Of a stretch of DNA of 64,000 nt, positions 51,522-60,189 are shown piece by piece; within the stretch, counting starts at the first letter, position 1, and the number at the start of each line of letters is the position of its first letter. Origin of the DNA: Clostridia bacterium (GTDB lineage: Bacteria > Bacillota > Clostridia > TANB77 > CAG-508); the NCBI GenBank assembly GCA_900759015.1, contig CAAEUE010000002.1, forward strand, positions 62,001 to 126,000, in the 5' to 3' direction. The notes beneath the pieces are model-generated. The model did not search any database. It saw nothing but the letters and a program-made list of their open reading frames with translations, and was not told where the DNA came from. Made by a program: the position numbers and the translations under genes.

Positions 51522-51713
51522 AATCCTTTCAAGATACTGTTTAAAAATATCATCTGTTAAAGTTAAGTTTTCTTTTTTGAAAACTATTACTTCGACTCCA
51601 CCAATATCTTCTACCAGATAACCAATAGGCAAAATCTTACCCTTTAAGAAAATCCAATATCTTAAAATTGGATCCCGGAATACCGGTGTTGGAATAAACT
51701 TGTACTCTTTCAT
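51510..51713 (-). CDS. Small hypothetical protein, 67 aa
   Basis: Not recognised. Beta-rich, starts MKEYKFIPTPVFRDPILRYW. GGAGG lies upstream of ATG. Codon use is more balanced than the neighbours (CCG, CGG, GGC). It is 60 bases from the DUF4272 gene and may be a transferred singleton. Confidence 0.6.
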   Translation of the reverse strand: MKEYKFIPTPVFRDPILRYWIFLKGKILPIGYLVEDIGGVEVIVFKKENLTLTDDIFKQYLERISTA

Positions 51714-51772
51714 CTATTCAACCTCCATCTTTTGATGAATTGATTATATCATATATGTTCATTAATTCAATC

Positions 51773-52441
51773 CTATGTATCTAAAGAAATTTCATTCCAA
51801 TCTTCTTCACTAGCAATTAGCCATTCAAGTCCTTTTCTACGTTCAACAACTACATCTGGATTTAAATCTGCTATAGATGTATCTGGATTAATTCTTTTTT
51901 CGGTTACAGCCCAGTCATAACGATAATATAAATCTAACATATCTAAAATTTCTTCTATATCTCTTAGTTTACATTTACTTTTAAATTCTTCATATGTTTT
52001 ACAAGTACTAACTAGCATAATTGCTTTTTCACAATCACAAATCTGGTTTGGATAATCAATATTGTCTACTAGTCCTAATGCCCATACTAATGACCAATAA
52101 GCTTCATAAGACCATACCACATCAATTACATCTTGTTTACTATATTTTCCATTAAATATTATTTTTTCTTTTTCTAGTAAATTATCTTGAACGCCATATT
52201 GTTTTAACATATTCAGGAAAAAAATCTTAGAACTATCATAATCATTATTCTCTGATATATCCATAGCTAATTGAGTGGATATTAAACAAGCTATAGCTCT
52301 TTTACAGATTGTATCTATATCTTTTAAGCTTACTTGTGTACTATCTTCTATTACTGGTAAAGTTTCAAGACAAGCTATCCCTAATTGTTTTATTTTTTTA
52401 TTTGAATTATTTCTTCTTTCTATATTACTTATTTTTCCCAT
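51773..52441 (-). CDS. DUF4272 domain protein
   Basis: The 222-residue protein matches DUF4272. It starts RRNNSNKKIKQLGIACLETL (about 9-28), with VIEDSTQVSL after it. YEAYWSLVWALGLVDNIDYP (about 112-131) and the C-terminal DWAVTEKRINPDTS with VVVERRKGLEWLIASEEDW are typical. The function of this domain is not known. It is 10 bases from the acyl-ACP thioesterase gene and likely co-transcribed. No membrane segments. Confidence 0.85.
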   Translation of the reverse strand: MGKISNIERRNNSNKKIKQLGIACLETLPVIEDSTQVSLKDIDTICKRAIACLISTQLAMDISENNDYDSSKIFFLNMLKQYGVQDNLLEKEKIIFNGKYSKQDVIDVVWSYEAYWSLVWALGLVDNIDYPNQICDCEKAIMLVSTCKTYEEFKSKCKLRDIEEILDMLDLYYRYDWAVTEKRINPDTSIADLNPDVVVERRKGLEWLIASEEDWNEISLDT

Positions 52442-52451
52442 AATATTCTCC

Positions 52452-53189
52452 CTATTCTTTTATATATTTTAAATTAGCTCTTGCTATTTCTCTATTTTCT
52501 TCTTTTATAAGAAACTCTATTTCAGTATCTTTTATTTTTTTATAAATAGATAACTTTTGTCCCTCTTTGCTTTCATTTATATAATGTATCTCAAAGTCTG
52601 TTATCTTATGACTATCTATAAAATCTGAATTTAAAGAATTCAGAATATATTTAACATATGATACATTATTTGTATGGTAACTAAAATCTATATCTGTTGA
52701 ATGTATTTTCTGTTCATATACTTTATCAGCTTCAGTAAATTCCGTGTTTAATCTTAAATATTTTTCTTTGTTTATACCTTCTTTTATTTGAACATCTGTT
52801 GGATAATTAACTGTATTAATTTTTCTGATTTTTCTATCTGTTAAATCTATAACACAAGTTTCTTGATTTGCATAAAACAATACATTATTATCTTTATCTT
52901 TAAATTGTGCTTCGGTTTCTATACGAATTGGCTTTATTCCTATAGTAAAAACGGTTCCTTCAATTAAATCTCTCCATGTTGGATATTTATTAAAATGCAC
53001 TTTTGTTTTTGTTAGTACCCATATTGCATTATTTTCATTTTTTAAGATTATATTATCACTTTTTAGAAATCCAAAATACTCTGTCATCATATCTTGTATT
53101 ATGTATAATGAATTTAATACGCTTAAATTTACTTTTCTGTCACAATCTGAATATCCTATAAAAAATTTCCTTTTATATTCATTTTCCAT
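52452..53189 (-). CDS. Acyl-ACP thioesterase (FatA/FatB family)
   Basis: Two hotdog domains in 245 residues: an N-terminal one with YKRKFFIGYSDCDRKVNLSV and a C-terminal one with TDIDFSYHTNNVSYVKYILN (about 165-184), which has the His/Asn layout of FatA/FatB active sites. NAIWVLTKTKVHFNKYPTWR is also characteristic. It releases free fatty acids from ACP. ATG 53189 with AAGGTGAT upstream is preferred to the GTG 9 bases earlier. Part of a pair with DUF4272. Confidence 0.88.
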   Translation of the reverse strand: MENEYKRKFFIGYSDCDRKVNLSVLNSLYIIQDMMTEYFGFLKSDNIILKNENNAIWVLTKTKVHFNKYPTWRDLIEGTVFTIGIKPIRIETEAQFKDKDNNVLFYANQETCVIDLTDRKIRKINTVNYPTDVQIKEGINKEKYLRLNTEFTEADKVYEQKIHSTDIDFSYHTNNVSYVKYILNSLNSDFIDSHKITDFEIHYINESKEGQKLSIYKKIKDTEIEFLIKEENREIARANLKYIKE

Positions 53190-53258
53190 ATTTATCACCT
53201 TCTAATTAATTTTTTTTATAATATCAAAAATAAAATAATTTATCAATATTATATACGA

Positions 53259-53284
53259 CAAAGGAGCAGATACACACTGCTCCC
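53259..53284 (-). terminator. Hairpin after the DUF1385 gene
   Basis: AGGAGCAG at 53262-53269 and CTGCTCC at 53278-53284, with a short T stretch on the minus strand. Confidence 0.55.
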
Positions 53285-53309
53285 CTATCTTGTAATCACA
53301 AATTGTCGG

Positions 53310-53990
53310 TTAATCTTCGCTTTGTTGCAATCTTAAATATTCTTTCATTCCTTCCACTGCTACTTCAACCTCTTCATATGTTGGTGGTAGTACCACTAAT
53401 TTTTGCAAAAAATCACATTTCCCATTTGCCCATAATTTTAAAGCAATATATCCCGAAATCACAAGCCATACTATTTTTAAAATCAGCCAAGGAATAAATG
53501 CTTTACCAACAAGAAATAATGTAGCAAATATAAGTCCTACTGTAAGAACAGTTGAACCACACCGAAATGAAATTGAACTCATATTCATAACTTTTTCTAC
53601 ATCTAATACAGCATTCTTCCCATATTTATCTACATAGTTTAAAACTTTATGTTCCGCTGCATGATATTTAAATGACTGGGTATTGTTCTTATTTTTGTTT
53701 CTTTCTACATAAAAAAACAGAACTACGTCCCAAACAAATAAAGCTACTAATATGACTTCTATATTCGGAATCTTTAATTTTCCGATTATACTAAAAATCA
53801 CAGCATTTACTGCACCAAAAAGTAGTAAAAATATTTTTGATTTAAAACTATTTTCTTTTTTTCCTGAATAAGAAGTGTTTCTACTTTCTACTACAACTTT
53901 TCCATTACATCTCTTAGCAAAAATCACTTTTCCATTTTTAGGATAAAACTCTATCCCATCATTATATGCCCGAGCCTCTGCAATATACAT
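53310..53990 (-). CDS. DUF1385 membrane protein
   Basis: The 226-residue protein has about four hydrophobic segments (near 52-68, 77-95, 150-170 and 173-190). The signature SFKYHAAEHKVLNYVDKYG is the DUF1385 box (usual YHGAEHK), followed by SSISFRCGSTVLTVGL (usual HPRCGTSFL). The family function is unclear, although it is found near cell-envelope and prfA-type loci in other Firmicutes. Codon use is somewhat less AT-rich. It is located between the FatA gene and prkC, and a hairpin lies on each side. Confidence 0.82.
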   Translation of the reverse strand: MYIAEARAYNDGIEFYPKNGKVIFAKRCNGKVVVESRNTSYSGKKENSFKSKIFLLLFGAVNAVIFSIIGKLKIPNIEVILVALFVWDVVLFFYVERNKNKNNTQSFKYHAAEHKVLNYVDKYGKNAVLDVEKVMNMSSISFRCGSTVLTVGLIFATLFLVGKAFIPWLILKIVWLVISGYIALKLWANGKCDFLQKLVVLPPTYEEVEVAVEGMKEYLRLQQSED

Positions 53991-54103
53991 ATTTCTACCT
54001 CCTAAAATTATTTATTGGTTTGTTTGCAAGTGGTTAATACCAAATTTTTCTTATCAATTTTATCATATTTTTATGTTAATTTCAAATTTAATTATATACG
54101 AAA

Positions 54104-54135
54104 AAACAGATAAAGCAAAATAGCTTTATCTGTTT
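54104..54135 (-). terminator. Terminator after prkC
   Basis: AAACAGATAAAGC at 54104-54116 and GCTTTATCTGTTT at 54123-54135 form a perfect stem. A run of T on the minus strand follows. Confidence 0.85.
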
Positions 54136-54140
54136 AACTT

Positions 54141-56126
54141 CTAGTCAAATGTATATGTTGTTGAATTATTAAAATTAAATGTTGTAGATCTTCCGTAATT
54201 ATCTCCTTGTGAATTCTTTAAATTTACCTCAACTTTCTTTGAACCTTTTCCACTAACTTTTGCAGTAATTGTACTGTTCTTATCTACACCAGTCTGTCTA
54301 AAAGCTTCACTTCCATCAACAGTAATTATTATATCAACAGTTTTAGCAACATTACTACTTGTAGAGTTTCCTTCTTCTTCTTTGTATCCTCCTGTAATTG
54401 CCTTTACATCTATTGTAAATGTAGCTTCTTTTGCTTCTGAAACCTTATTTACTGTAATAGTAATTGTAGTTCCTTCTTGAACTTCTGTTCCAGCTTCTCT
54501 ACTTTGTCTTAATACAACTCCATCATTTTTAGATTCATCTTCATCATTAACTACATTAACTTTTAATCCGGCTTCTGTTAATAAGTTTCTTGCTTCTTGT
54601 TCAGTTTTTCCTACAAGACTTGGAACTTCTACATTTACAATTCCACTACCCTTACTTACAACTAATTTTACGGTACTTCCTTTATTAACAGTTTCACCAT
54701 CTTCTATATCTTGACTTAATACAATTCCAGCTTCTACCTTCTCGTCATTTTCTTCGGTTATCTCTGCTACTAGTCCAGCATCTTTTAATAATTTTTCTGC
54801 CTCTTCTCTTGTCTTACCAACAACGTCTGGAACCTCTACTGTTTCAGTACCTTTACTTACAACTACAGAAATTTCACTATGTTCCTTTATTGTATAATTC
54901 TCTTGATAAGCTGGATCCTGAGATATTATCTTACCTTCTTCAACATTCTCATTATATTCCTCTGATTTTACAACTAGCTTTAGTTTTAAGTCTTTGACAA
55001 TTTGTTCTGCTTCATCTTGAGTTTTATTTACTAAATCTGGTATTTGTACATCTTTTGGATTTACTATTTCCATAACTCCCATTGTAGTTCCAAAAGCTAT
55101 AAAAAATAATAATATTGCACCTATTACAAAAGATAAAGCTTTATGTTTTTTTACAAATTCTATAAATTTATTTGGTTTCTTTCCATTTTTAGGGTTATTA
55201 GCTTCTTTTGCTTTTCTTTCAGCCTCTGCTATTTCTTGTGTAGATATTCTTTGTGTTGCTGCATTTAAATTACTTTTAATATGTACAACATTGTCATCTG
55301 GATTTTTTAATGCTGCATTTAAATCTTTTAGCATTTCTGTTGCAGATTGATATCTTAAATTAACATCTTTTTGCATAGCTTTCATTATGATATCGTTTAC
55401 AACTTGTGGAATATTTTCGTTTAATTCTTTTGGTTCTATAGGTTTTTCCTGCATATGTTTTAATGCTACTGAAACAGGTGTATCTGCATCAAAAGGTACT
55501 CTACCAGTTAACATTTCATACATTACAACACCTAAAGAATATAAATCAGATTTTGCATCTGTATATCCACCCCTTGCATGCTCTGGTGAAAAATAGTGTA
55601 CAGAACCTATTGTTGTTCCAAAAGCTGTAATTGTAGAATTTGAAACTGCTTTTGCTATTCCAAAATCTGTAACTTTCGCAATACCATCCTCTGTTATTAT
55701 AATATTATGTGGTTTTATATCCCTATGTACAATATTATTTTTATGTGCTGTTTCTAATGCTGATGCAATTTGAGTTACTACATTTAGAGACCATTTCCAA
55801 GGTAAAGGTCCGTTTTCTTCTGTTATTATTTCTTTTAGCGTTTTACCTTTAATTAATTCCATTACTATATAATATAAACTACCTTCATTACCAACATCAA
55901 ATATAGATACAATATTTGGATGAGTAAGACTTGCTGCTGATTGTGCTTCTATTCTAAATCTTTTTATAAACTCTTCATCTGTAGTAAATTCATCTCTTAA
56001 TATCTTTACTGCTACATATCTATTCAAAACACGGTCTTTACTTTTATAAACCGTGGCCATTCCACCATTTCCTATTTTTTCTATTATCTCGTATCTGTTC
56101 CCTAATATTTTCCCCTCTAGGTCCAT
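54141..56126 (-). CDS. prkC: PASTA-domain Ser/Thr protein kinase (PrkC/Stk1 family)
   Basis: The 661-residue protein has an N-terminal kinase domain with the Gly loop IGNGGMATVYKSKD, catalytic HRDIKPHNIIITEDG (about 134-148), and DFGIAKAVSNSTITAFGTTI. A transmembrane helix lies at about 327-350 (FVIGAILLFFIAFGTTMGV). Three extracellular PASTA repeats follow: VQIPDLVNKTQDEA, VEVPDVVGKTREEA and VEVPSLVGKTEQEA. It senses muropeptides in related bacteria and signals to wall growth and spore germination. A beta-rich tail of about 120 residues follows. It is paired with a phosphatase gene 14 bases upstream. Confidence 0.96.
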   Translation of the reverse strand: MDLEGKILGNRYEIIEKIGNGGMATVYKSKDRVLNRYVAVKILRDEFTTDEEFIKRFRIEAQSAASLTHPNIVSIFDVGNEGSLYYIVMELIKGKTLKEIITEENGPLPWKWSLNVVTQIASALETAHKNNIVHRDIKPHNIIITEDGIAKVTDFGIAKAVSNSTITAFGTTIGSVHYFSPEHARGGYTDAKSDLYSLGVVMYEMLTGRVPFDADTPVSVALKHMQEKPIEPKELNENIPQVVNDIIMKAMQKDVNLRYQSATEMLKDLNAALKNPDDNVVHIKSNLNAATQRISTQEIAEAERKAKEANNPKNGKKPNKFIEFVKKHKALSFVIGAILLFFIAFGTTMGVMEIVNPKDVQIPDLVNKTQDEAEQIVKDLKLKLVVKSEEYNENVEEGKIISQDPAYQENYTIKEHSEISVVVSKGTETVEVPDVVGKTREEAEKLLKDAGLVAEITEENDEKVEAGIVLSQDIEDGETVNKGSTVKLVVSKGSGIVNVEVPSLVGKTEQEARNLLTEAGLKVNVVNDEDESKNDGVVLRQSREAGTEVQEGTTITITVNKVSEAKEATFTIDVKAITGGYKEEEGNSTSSNVAKTVDIIITVDGSEAFRQTGVDKNSTITAKVSGKGSKKVEVNLKNSQGDNYGRSTTFNFNNSTTYTFD

Positions 56127-56140
56127 TCTTTCATCTCTCC

Positions 56141-56872
56141 TTAATCATTATATACAATAACAACCGTTATGTTATCATATCCTCCTCTATTGTTTGCTAA
56201 TTCGACCAACCTCGTAGTAGCATTTTCTACATCATTTGTTACTAAATCATAAATTTCTTGGTTTGTTACCATATTTGTTAGACCATCTGATGTTAATACA
56301 AGTTTATCTCCTTTAAGAAAACCTTTAGTTGTTACATCTGGCTCTACATAAGGAGTGCATCCTAAAGCTTTCATAAGCATATTCTTTTTAGGATGATTTT
56401 CTGCTTCTTCTCTTGTTATTGTTCCTTCTTTTACTAACTTCTCAACATAACTATGGTCTGTTGTTAATTTTCTTATAATGTTTTTTCTTACTCTATATAT
56501 TCTGCTATCTCCAACATGACCTATATATATTTTATTCCCATAACCTAAAACTAATTCCAAAGTTGTACCCATTCCTTCTAATTCTGGTACTTCTTTTGAT
56601 TTTTCGAACACCACCATATTAGCATATTCCATACTGCTTCTTACTAGTTCTTCAATATTTATTCTGTCATGTGGTATTGTATTAAAATTATTAGTTAGAT
56701 ATTTCCTAGCAGAATCTATTGCAAGCTTACTTGCAATTTCTCCTCCGTTATATCCTCCCATTCCATCTGCCAACATGTATATTCTTAATTCATTTTCTTC
56801 TGTTGGAACATAGTATGAATCTTCATTTACTTCTCTTGCTTTACCTAAATCGGTTTTAGCAAAACATTTCAT
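56141..56872 (-). CDS. prpC: PP2C-type Ser/Thr phosphatase (Stp1/PrpC family)
   Basis: Dephosphorylates PrkC targets. The 243-residue single PP2C domain has metal-binding Asp residues in NEDSYYVP, LADGMGGYNGGEIAS, VGDSRIYRVRKN, VLTSDGLTNMV and RGGYDNITVVIV. It ends YND. Upstream of prkC in the same run (14-base gap) and 10 bases after rlmN, reproducing the rlmN-prpC-prkC order of many Firmicutes. Confidence 0.96.
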   Translation of the reverse strand: MKCFAKTDLGKAREVNEDSYYVPTEENELRIYMLADGMGGYNGGEIASKLAIDSARKYLTNNFNTIPHDRINIEELVRSSMEYANMVVFEKSKEVPELEGMGTTLELVLGYGNKIYIGHVGDSRIYRVRKNIIRKLTTDHSYVEKLVKEGTITREEAENHPKKNMLMKALGCTPYVEPDVTTKGFLKGDKLVLTSDGLTNMVTNQEIYDLVTNDVENATTRLVELANNRGGYDNITVVIVYND

Positions 56873-56882
56873 TTTATCACCT

Positions 56883-57914
56883 CTAACGTTTTTCTTCTAT
56901 TGTTTTCCTTCTTAATTGTCCGCATGCAGCCTCTATATCTGAACCTAACTCTCTTCTTATTGTTGCTACAATTCCATGCGCATTTAAATAATCTCTAAAT
57001 CTAATTATATTATTATCTGTTGACTTTACGAATTTTCCATTTTCTATCTTATTAATTGGTATTAAATTAACATGTGCAAGCATTCCATGTAATAATTTTA
57101 CTAATTCTTTAGCATCTTCCAAATTATCGTTATTGTCCTTTGCTAAAGCATATTCAAAGGAAATTCTTTTATTTGTTTTTTCTATATAATATTTACAAGC
57201 TTCCATTAATTCTTTAATTGGATATGCTTTATTTACTGGCATCATAGCAGATCTTTTCTCATCATTTGTTGCATGCAATGATATTGATAATGTACATTGT
57301 ATTTTTTTATCTGCCAACTCATAAATTTTAGGTACAATTCCGCTAGTAGATATACTTATATGTCTAGCACCTATATTTAATCCTTTTGGATTATTTAATA
57401 TTCCGATTGCGTTTATTACATTATCAAAATTATCAAATGGTTCACCAATTCCCATAAAAACAATATTTGATATCTTTGTATTTTCTTCTTGCTCTACTGC
57501 TAAGATTTGTTCTACAATCTCTCCGCTACTTAAATTTCTAACAAATGGAATTCCTGTTGATGCACAGAATTTACAACCCATTTTGCAACCAATTTGTGAT
57601 GAAACACATAATGTTCTACCATGATGATATTCCATTAAAACAGTTTCTATCATATTTCCGTCTAATATATCAAATAAATATTTTTTTGTTCCATCTTTTG
57701 AAACTAATTTTTTTGCTATTTTATAATTACAAATTGTATAATTTTCTTGTAACTTCTGTCTTAGTTCTTTTGATATATTTGTCATATCATCAAATTCTTT
57801 TACTTTTTCTCTATATAACCACATAAAAACTTGTTCAGCTCTATATGGTTTTTCTCCCATTTCTTGAAATTCCTTTTTTAGTTCTTCTAAATTATAATCT
57901 TTTATATTCTTCAT
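56883..57914 (-). CDS. rlmN: 23S rRNA/tRNA adenine-2-methyltransferase RlmN
   Basis: Radical SAM enzyme that makes m2A2503 in 23S rRNA and m2A37 in tRNA. The cluster motif is GCKMGCKFCASTG (C-x3-C-x2-C, about residues 113-121 of this start). The methyl-carrying Cys near the end lies in DIEAACGQLRR. MGIGEPFDNFDNV and SLHATNDEKRSAMMPVNKAY are diagnostic. ATG 57914 with GAGAAGG close upstream. The GTG at 57932 is an alternative. Confidence 0.96.
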   Translation of the reverse strand: MKNIKDYNLEELKKEFQEMGEKPYRAEQVFMWLYREKVKEFDDMTNISKELRQKLQENYTICNYKIAKKLVSKDGTKKYLFDILDGNMIETVLMEYHHGRTLCVSSQIGCKMGCKFCASTGIPFVRNLSSGEIVEQILAVEQEENTKISNIVFMGIGEPFDNFDNVINAIGILNNPKGLNIGARHISISTSGIVPKIYELADKKIQCTLSISLHATNDEKRSAMMPVNKAYPIKELMEACKYYIEKTNKRISFEYALAKDNNDNLEDAKELVKLLHGMLAHVNLIPINKIENGKFVKSTDNNIIRFRDYLNAHGIVATIRRELGSDIEAACGQLRRKTIEEKR

Positions 57915-57993
57915 TTTCCTTCTCTTTTTCACCTATTATCTGTAAAACTATATATATCACAACTTAATCTTTTTTTCAACTTATCAAATAAAA

Positions 57994-58034
57994 AAAATAG
58001 AAGGATTTTTAATATTAATTAGTCCTTCTATTTT
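57994..58034 (-). terminator. Terminator after clpX
   Basis: AAAATAGAAGGA at 57994-58005 pairs with TCCTTCTATTTT at 58023-58034. T runs on both sides. Confidence 0.78.
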
Positions 58035-58041
58035 ATAATTA

Positions 58042-59361
58042 CTATGCGGTTTCTATTTCATTTGGTTGAATTTTTCTTCTTTTAACGACTTGTCTTTTAG
58101 GTTCTTTATTTTCATTTATAATTATTTCTGGCTTTGCCAAACCTATTACGGTCTCTTTTGTTACAATACATTTTTCTATTTTTGGATTAGATGGAATATC
58201 AAACATAATATCTCTCATAATCTCTTCTATAATAGAACGTAAACCTCTGGCGCCTGTTTTTCTTTCTATTGCTTTATCTACTATTGCTTCTACAGCTTCT
58301 TGTTCAAATTCTAATTCTACGCCATCCATAGCAAGTAATTTTTTATATTGCTTTACTAATGCATTTTTTGGTTTTGTTAATATATTAACTAACGCATCTT
58401 TATCTAGTTCTTCTAATGTACTTACTATTGGTAATCTTCCTACAAATTCTGGAATTAAACCAAATTTTAATAAATCTTGTGGCAATAATTCTTTAAACAC
58501 TTCTGTTTTACTTTTTTTAGCAATTTCTTTCTTTTCAGCTCCAAAACCTATTGCCTTTTTACCTGTTCTTTGGTCAATAATCTTTTCTAAGCCTTCAAAT
58601 GCACCACCACAGATAAATAAAATATTTTCTGTATTTATTTGTATTAATTCTTGATGAGGATGCTTTCTTCCTCCTTGTGGTGGAACTGATGCAGTTGTTC
58701 CTTCTATTATTTTTAGCAAAGCTTGTTGAACACCTTCTCCGCTTACATCTCTTGTTATAGATGGGTTTTCAGACTTTCTTGAAATTTTATCTATTTCGTC
58801 AATATAAATAATTCCTCTTTCGGCTTTTTCTATATCATAATCAGCTGCTTGAATTAATTTTAGTAAAATATTCTCGACATCTTCTCCTACATAGCCAGCC
58901 TCAGTTAAAGTTGTTGCATCAGCTATTGCAAAAGGAACATTTAATATTTTAGCTAAAGTTTGTGCAAGTAATGTTTTTCCAGAACCAGTTGGACCCAATA
59001 ATAGAATGTTGCTTTTCTTTATTTCTACATCATCCTTATTATTTTTTTCGTCTTCATTGTTTATTCTTTTATAATGATTATATACAGCTACAGATAACGT
59101 TTTTTTAGCGTCTTCTTGACCTATTACATATTCATCTAAAACTTTTTTTATTTCTTCTGGTGTAGGTACAACATCTTCTTCTACAGTTGTATATAAATCC
59201 TCATCATCTTCATAATATTCATTTTCTATAATATTTGAGCATACTTGTATACATTCATTACAAATATATACTCCTGGTCCTGCTACTATTTTATCCACAC
59301 TATCTTGTGTTTTACCACAAAATGAGCATCTAATATTTTTATTATTATCATTTTTTTGCAT
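58042..59361 (-). CDS. clpX: ATP-dependent Clp protease ATP-binding subunit ClpX
   Basis: AAA+ unfoldase of ClpXP. It has an N-terminal zinc finger CSFCGKTQDSVDKI then ICNEC (Cys12/Cys15 and about Cys34/Cys37), Walker A LLLGPTGSGKTLLAQTLA (about 121-138), Walker B IIYIDEIDKIS, GGRKHPHQELIQINT and the IGF loop (KKAIGFGAE) for ClpP docking. At 439 residues it is the usual length. The start follows GAAGGAG. The clpP gene is upstream in the same direction. Confidence 0.98.
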   Translation of the reverse strand: MQKNDNNKNIRCSFCGKTQDSVDKIVAGPGVYICNECIQVCSNIIENEYYEDDEDLYTTVEEDVVPTPEEIKKVLDEYVIGQEDAKKTLSVAVYNHYKRINNEDEKNNKDDVEIKKSNILLLGPTGSGKTLLAQTLAKILNVPFAIADATTLTEAGYVGEDVENILLKLIQAADYDIEKAERGIIYIDEIDKISRKSENPSITRDVSGEGVQQALLKIIEGTTASVPPQGGRKHPHQELIQINTENILFICGGAFEGLEKIIDQRTGKKAIGFGAEKKEIAKKSKTEVFKELLPQDLLKFGLIPEFVGRLPIVSTLEELDKDALVNILTKPKNALVKQYKKLLAMDGVELEFEQEAVEAIVDKAIERKTGARGLRSIIEEIMRDIMFDIPSNPKIEKCIVTKETVIGLAKPEIIINENKEPKRQVVKRRKIQPNEIETA

Positions 59362-59404
59362 AATAAAGCGCTCCTTCTTTTTATGTTATCTTTAGCAACT
59401 TTCT

Positions 59405-60022
59405 TTATCTTCTTTTGTCCATAATTCCATCTATAAGACCATATTCTAATGCTTCTTGTGCTGTCATATAATTGTCTCTTTCTGTATCTCTATTAATAAC
59501 TTCTATTGGTTGACCTGTTTTTTCGCTTAATAATTTATTTAATTTTTCTCTTGTTTTCATCATATGGTCTGAATATATTTTTATTTCTGTTGCTTGACCA
59601 GAAATACCTCCACCTTGACCACCTATTAATGGTTGGTGAATTAATATTTCTGAATTTGGTGTTGCAAATCTCTTTCCTTTTTCACCATTTGCTAATAATA
59701 CTGCACCAAAACTTGCTGCTAAACCAACACAAATAGTTGAAACTGGGCAAGAAATATAATTCATTGTATCTACAATAGCCATTCCGTCTGTTATAGAACC
59801 TCCTGGACTATTTATGTATAAATGTATTTCTTTTTCTGGATCTTCTGATTCTAAGAATAACAATTGTGCGATTACAACACTTGCAGATGAACTATCTACT
59901 TGTTCTCCTAGAAATATAATTCTATCTTTTAGTAATCTAGAGAATATATCATATGATCTTTCTCCTCTACTTGTTTGTTCTATTACATATGGTACTAAAC
60001 TGTTTAATTCTTTTTTATCCAT
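59405..60022 (-). CDS. clpP: ATP-dependent Clp protease proteolytic subunit
   Basis: Serine protease barrel of ClpXP. The 205-residue protein has the nucleophile Ser in CVGLAASFGAVLLANGE (about residue 100), His in EILIHQPLIGGQGG (about 125) and Asp in NRDTERDNYMTAQEALEYG (about 174). LYINSPGGSITDGMAIVDTM is also characteristic. Clean start after AAAGGAGG. One operon with tig upstream and clpX downstream, as in many bacteria. Confidence 0.98.
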   Translation of the reverse strand: MDKKELNSLVPYVIEQTSRGERSYDIFSRLLKDRIIFLGEQVDSSSASVVIAQLLFLESEDPEKEIHLYINSPGGSITDGMAIVDTMNYISCPVSTICVGLAASFGAVLLANGEKGKRFATPNSEILIHQPLIGGQGGGISGQATEIKIYSDHMMKTREKLNKLLSEKTGQPIEVINRDTERDNYMTAQEALEYGLIDGIMDKRR

Positions 60023-60150
60023 ATTAAAATTCCTCCTTTGAAAACTTACATTATTTTATATCATATTTATTATAAATGCAAATTTTTTTATTAAATTATA
60101 ATTTAAGTCTTCTTTCCCTACAGTTATACTACTTTCACACTGAATAATTT

Positions 60151-60180
60151 AGGAGTTTAATACTTAAATATTAAACTCCT
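60151..60180 (-). terminator. Hairpin after tig
   Basis: AGGAGTTTAATA at 60151-60162 pairs perfectly with TATTAAACTCCT at 60169-60180. The T run is stronger on the plus strand, so it may be a weak terminator or mRNA end protector. Confidence 0.6.
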
Positions 60181-60189
60181 TTTATTACT

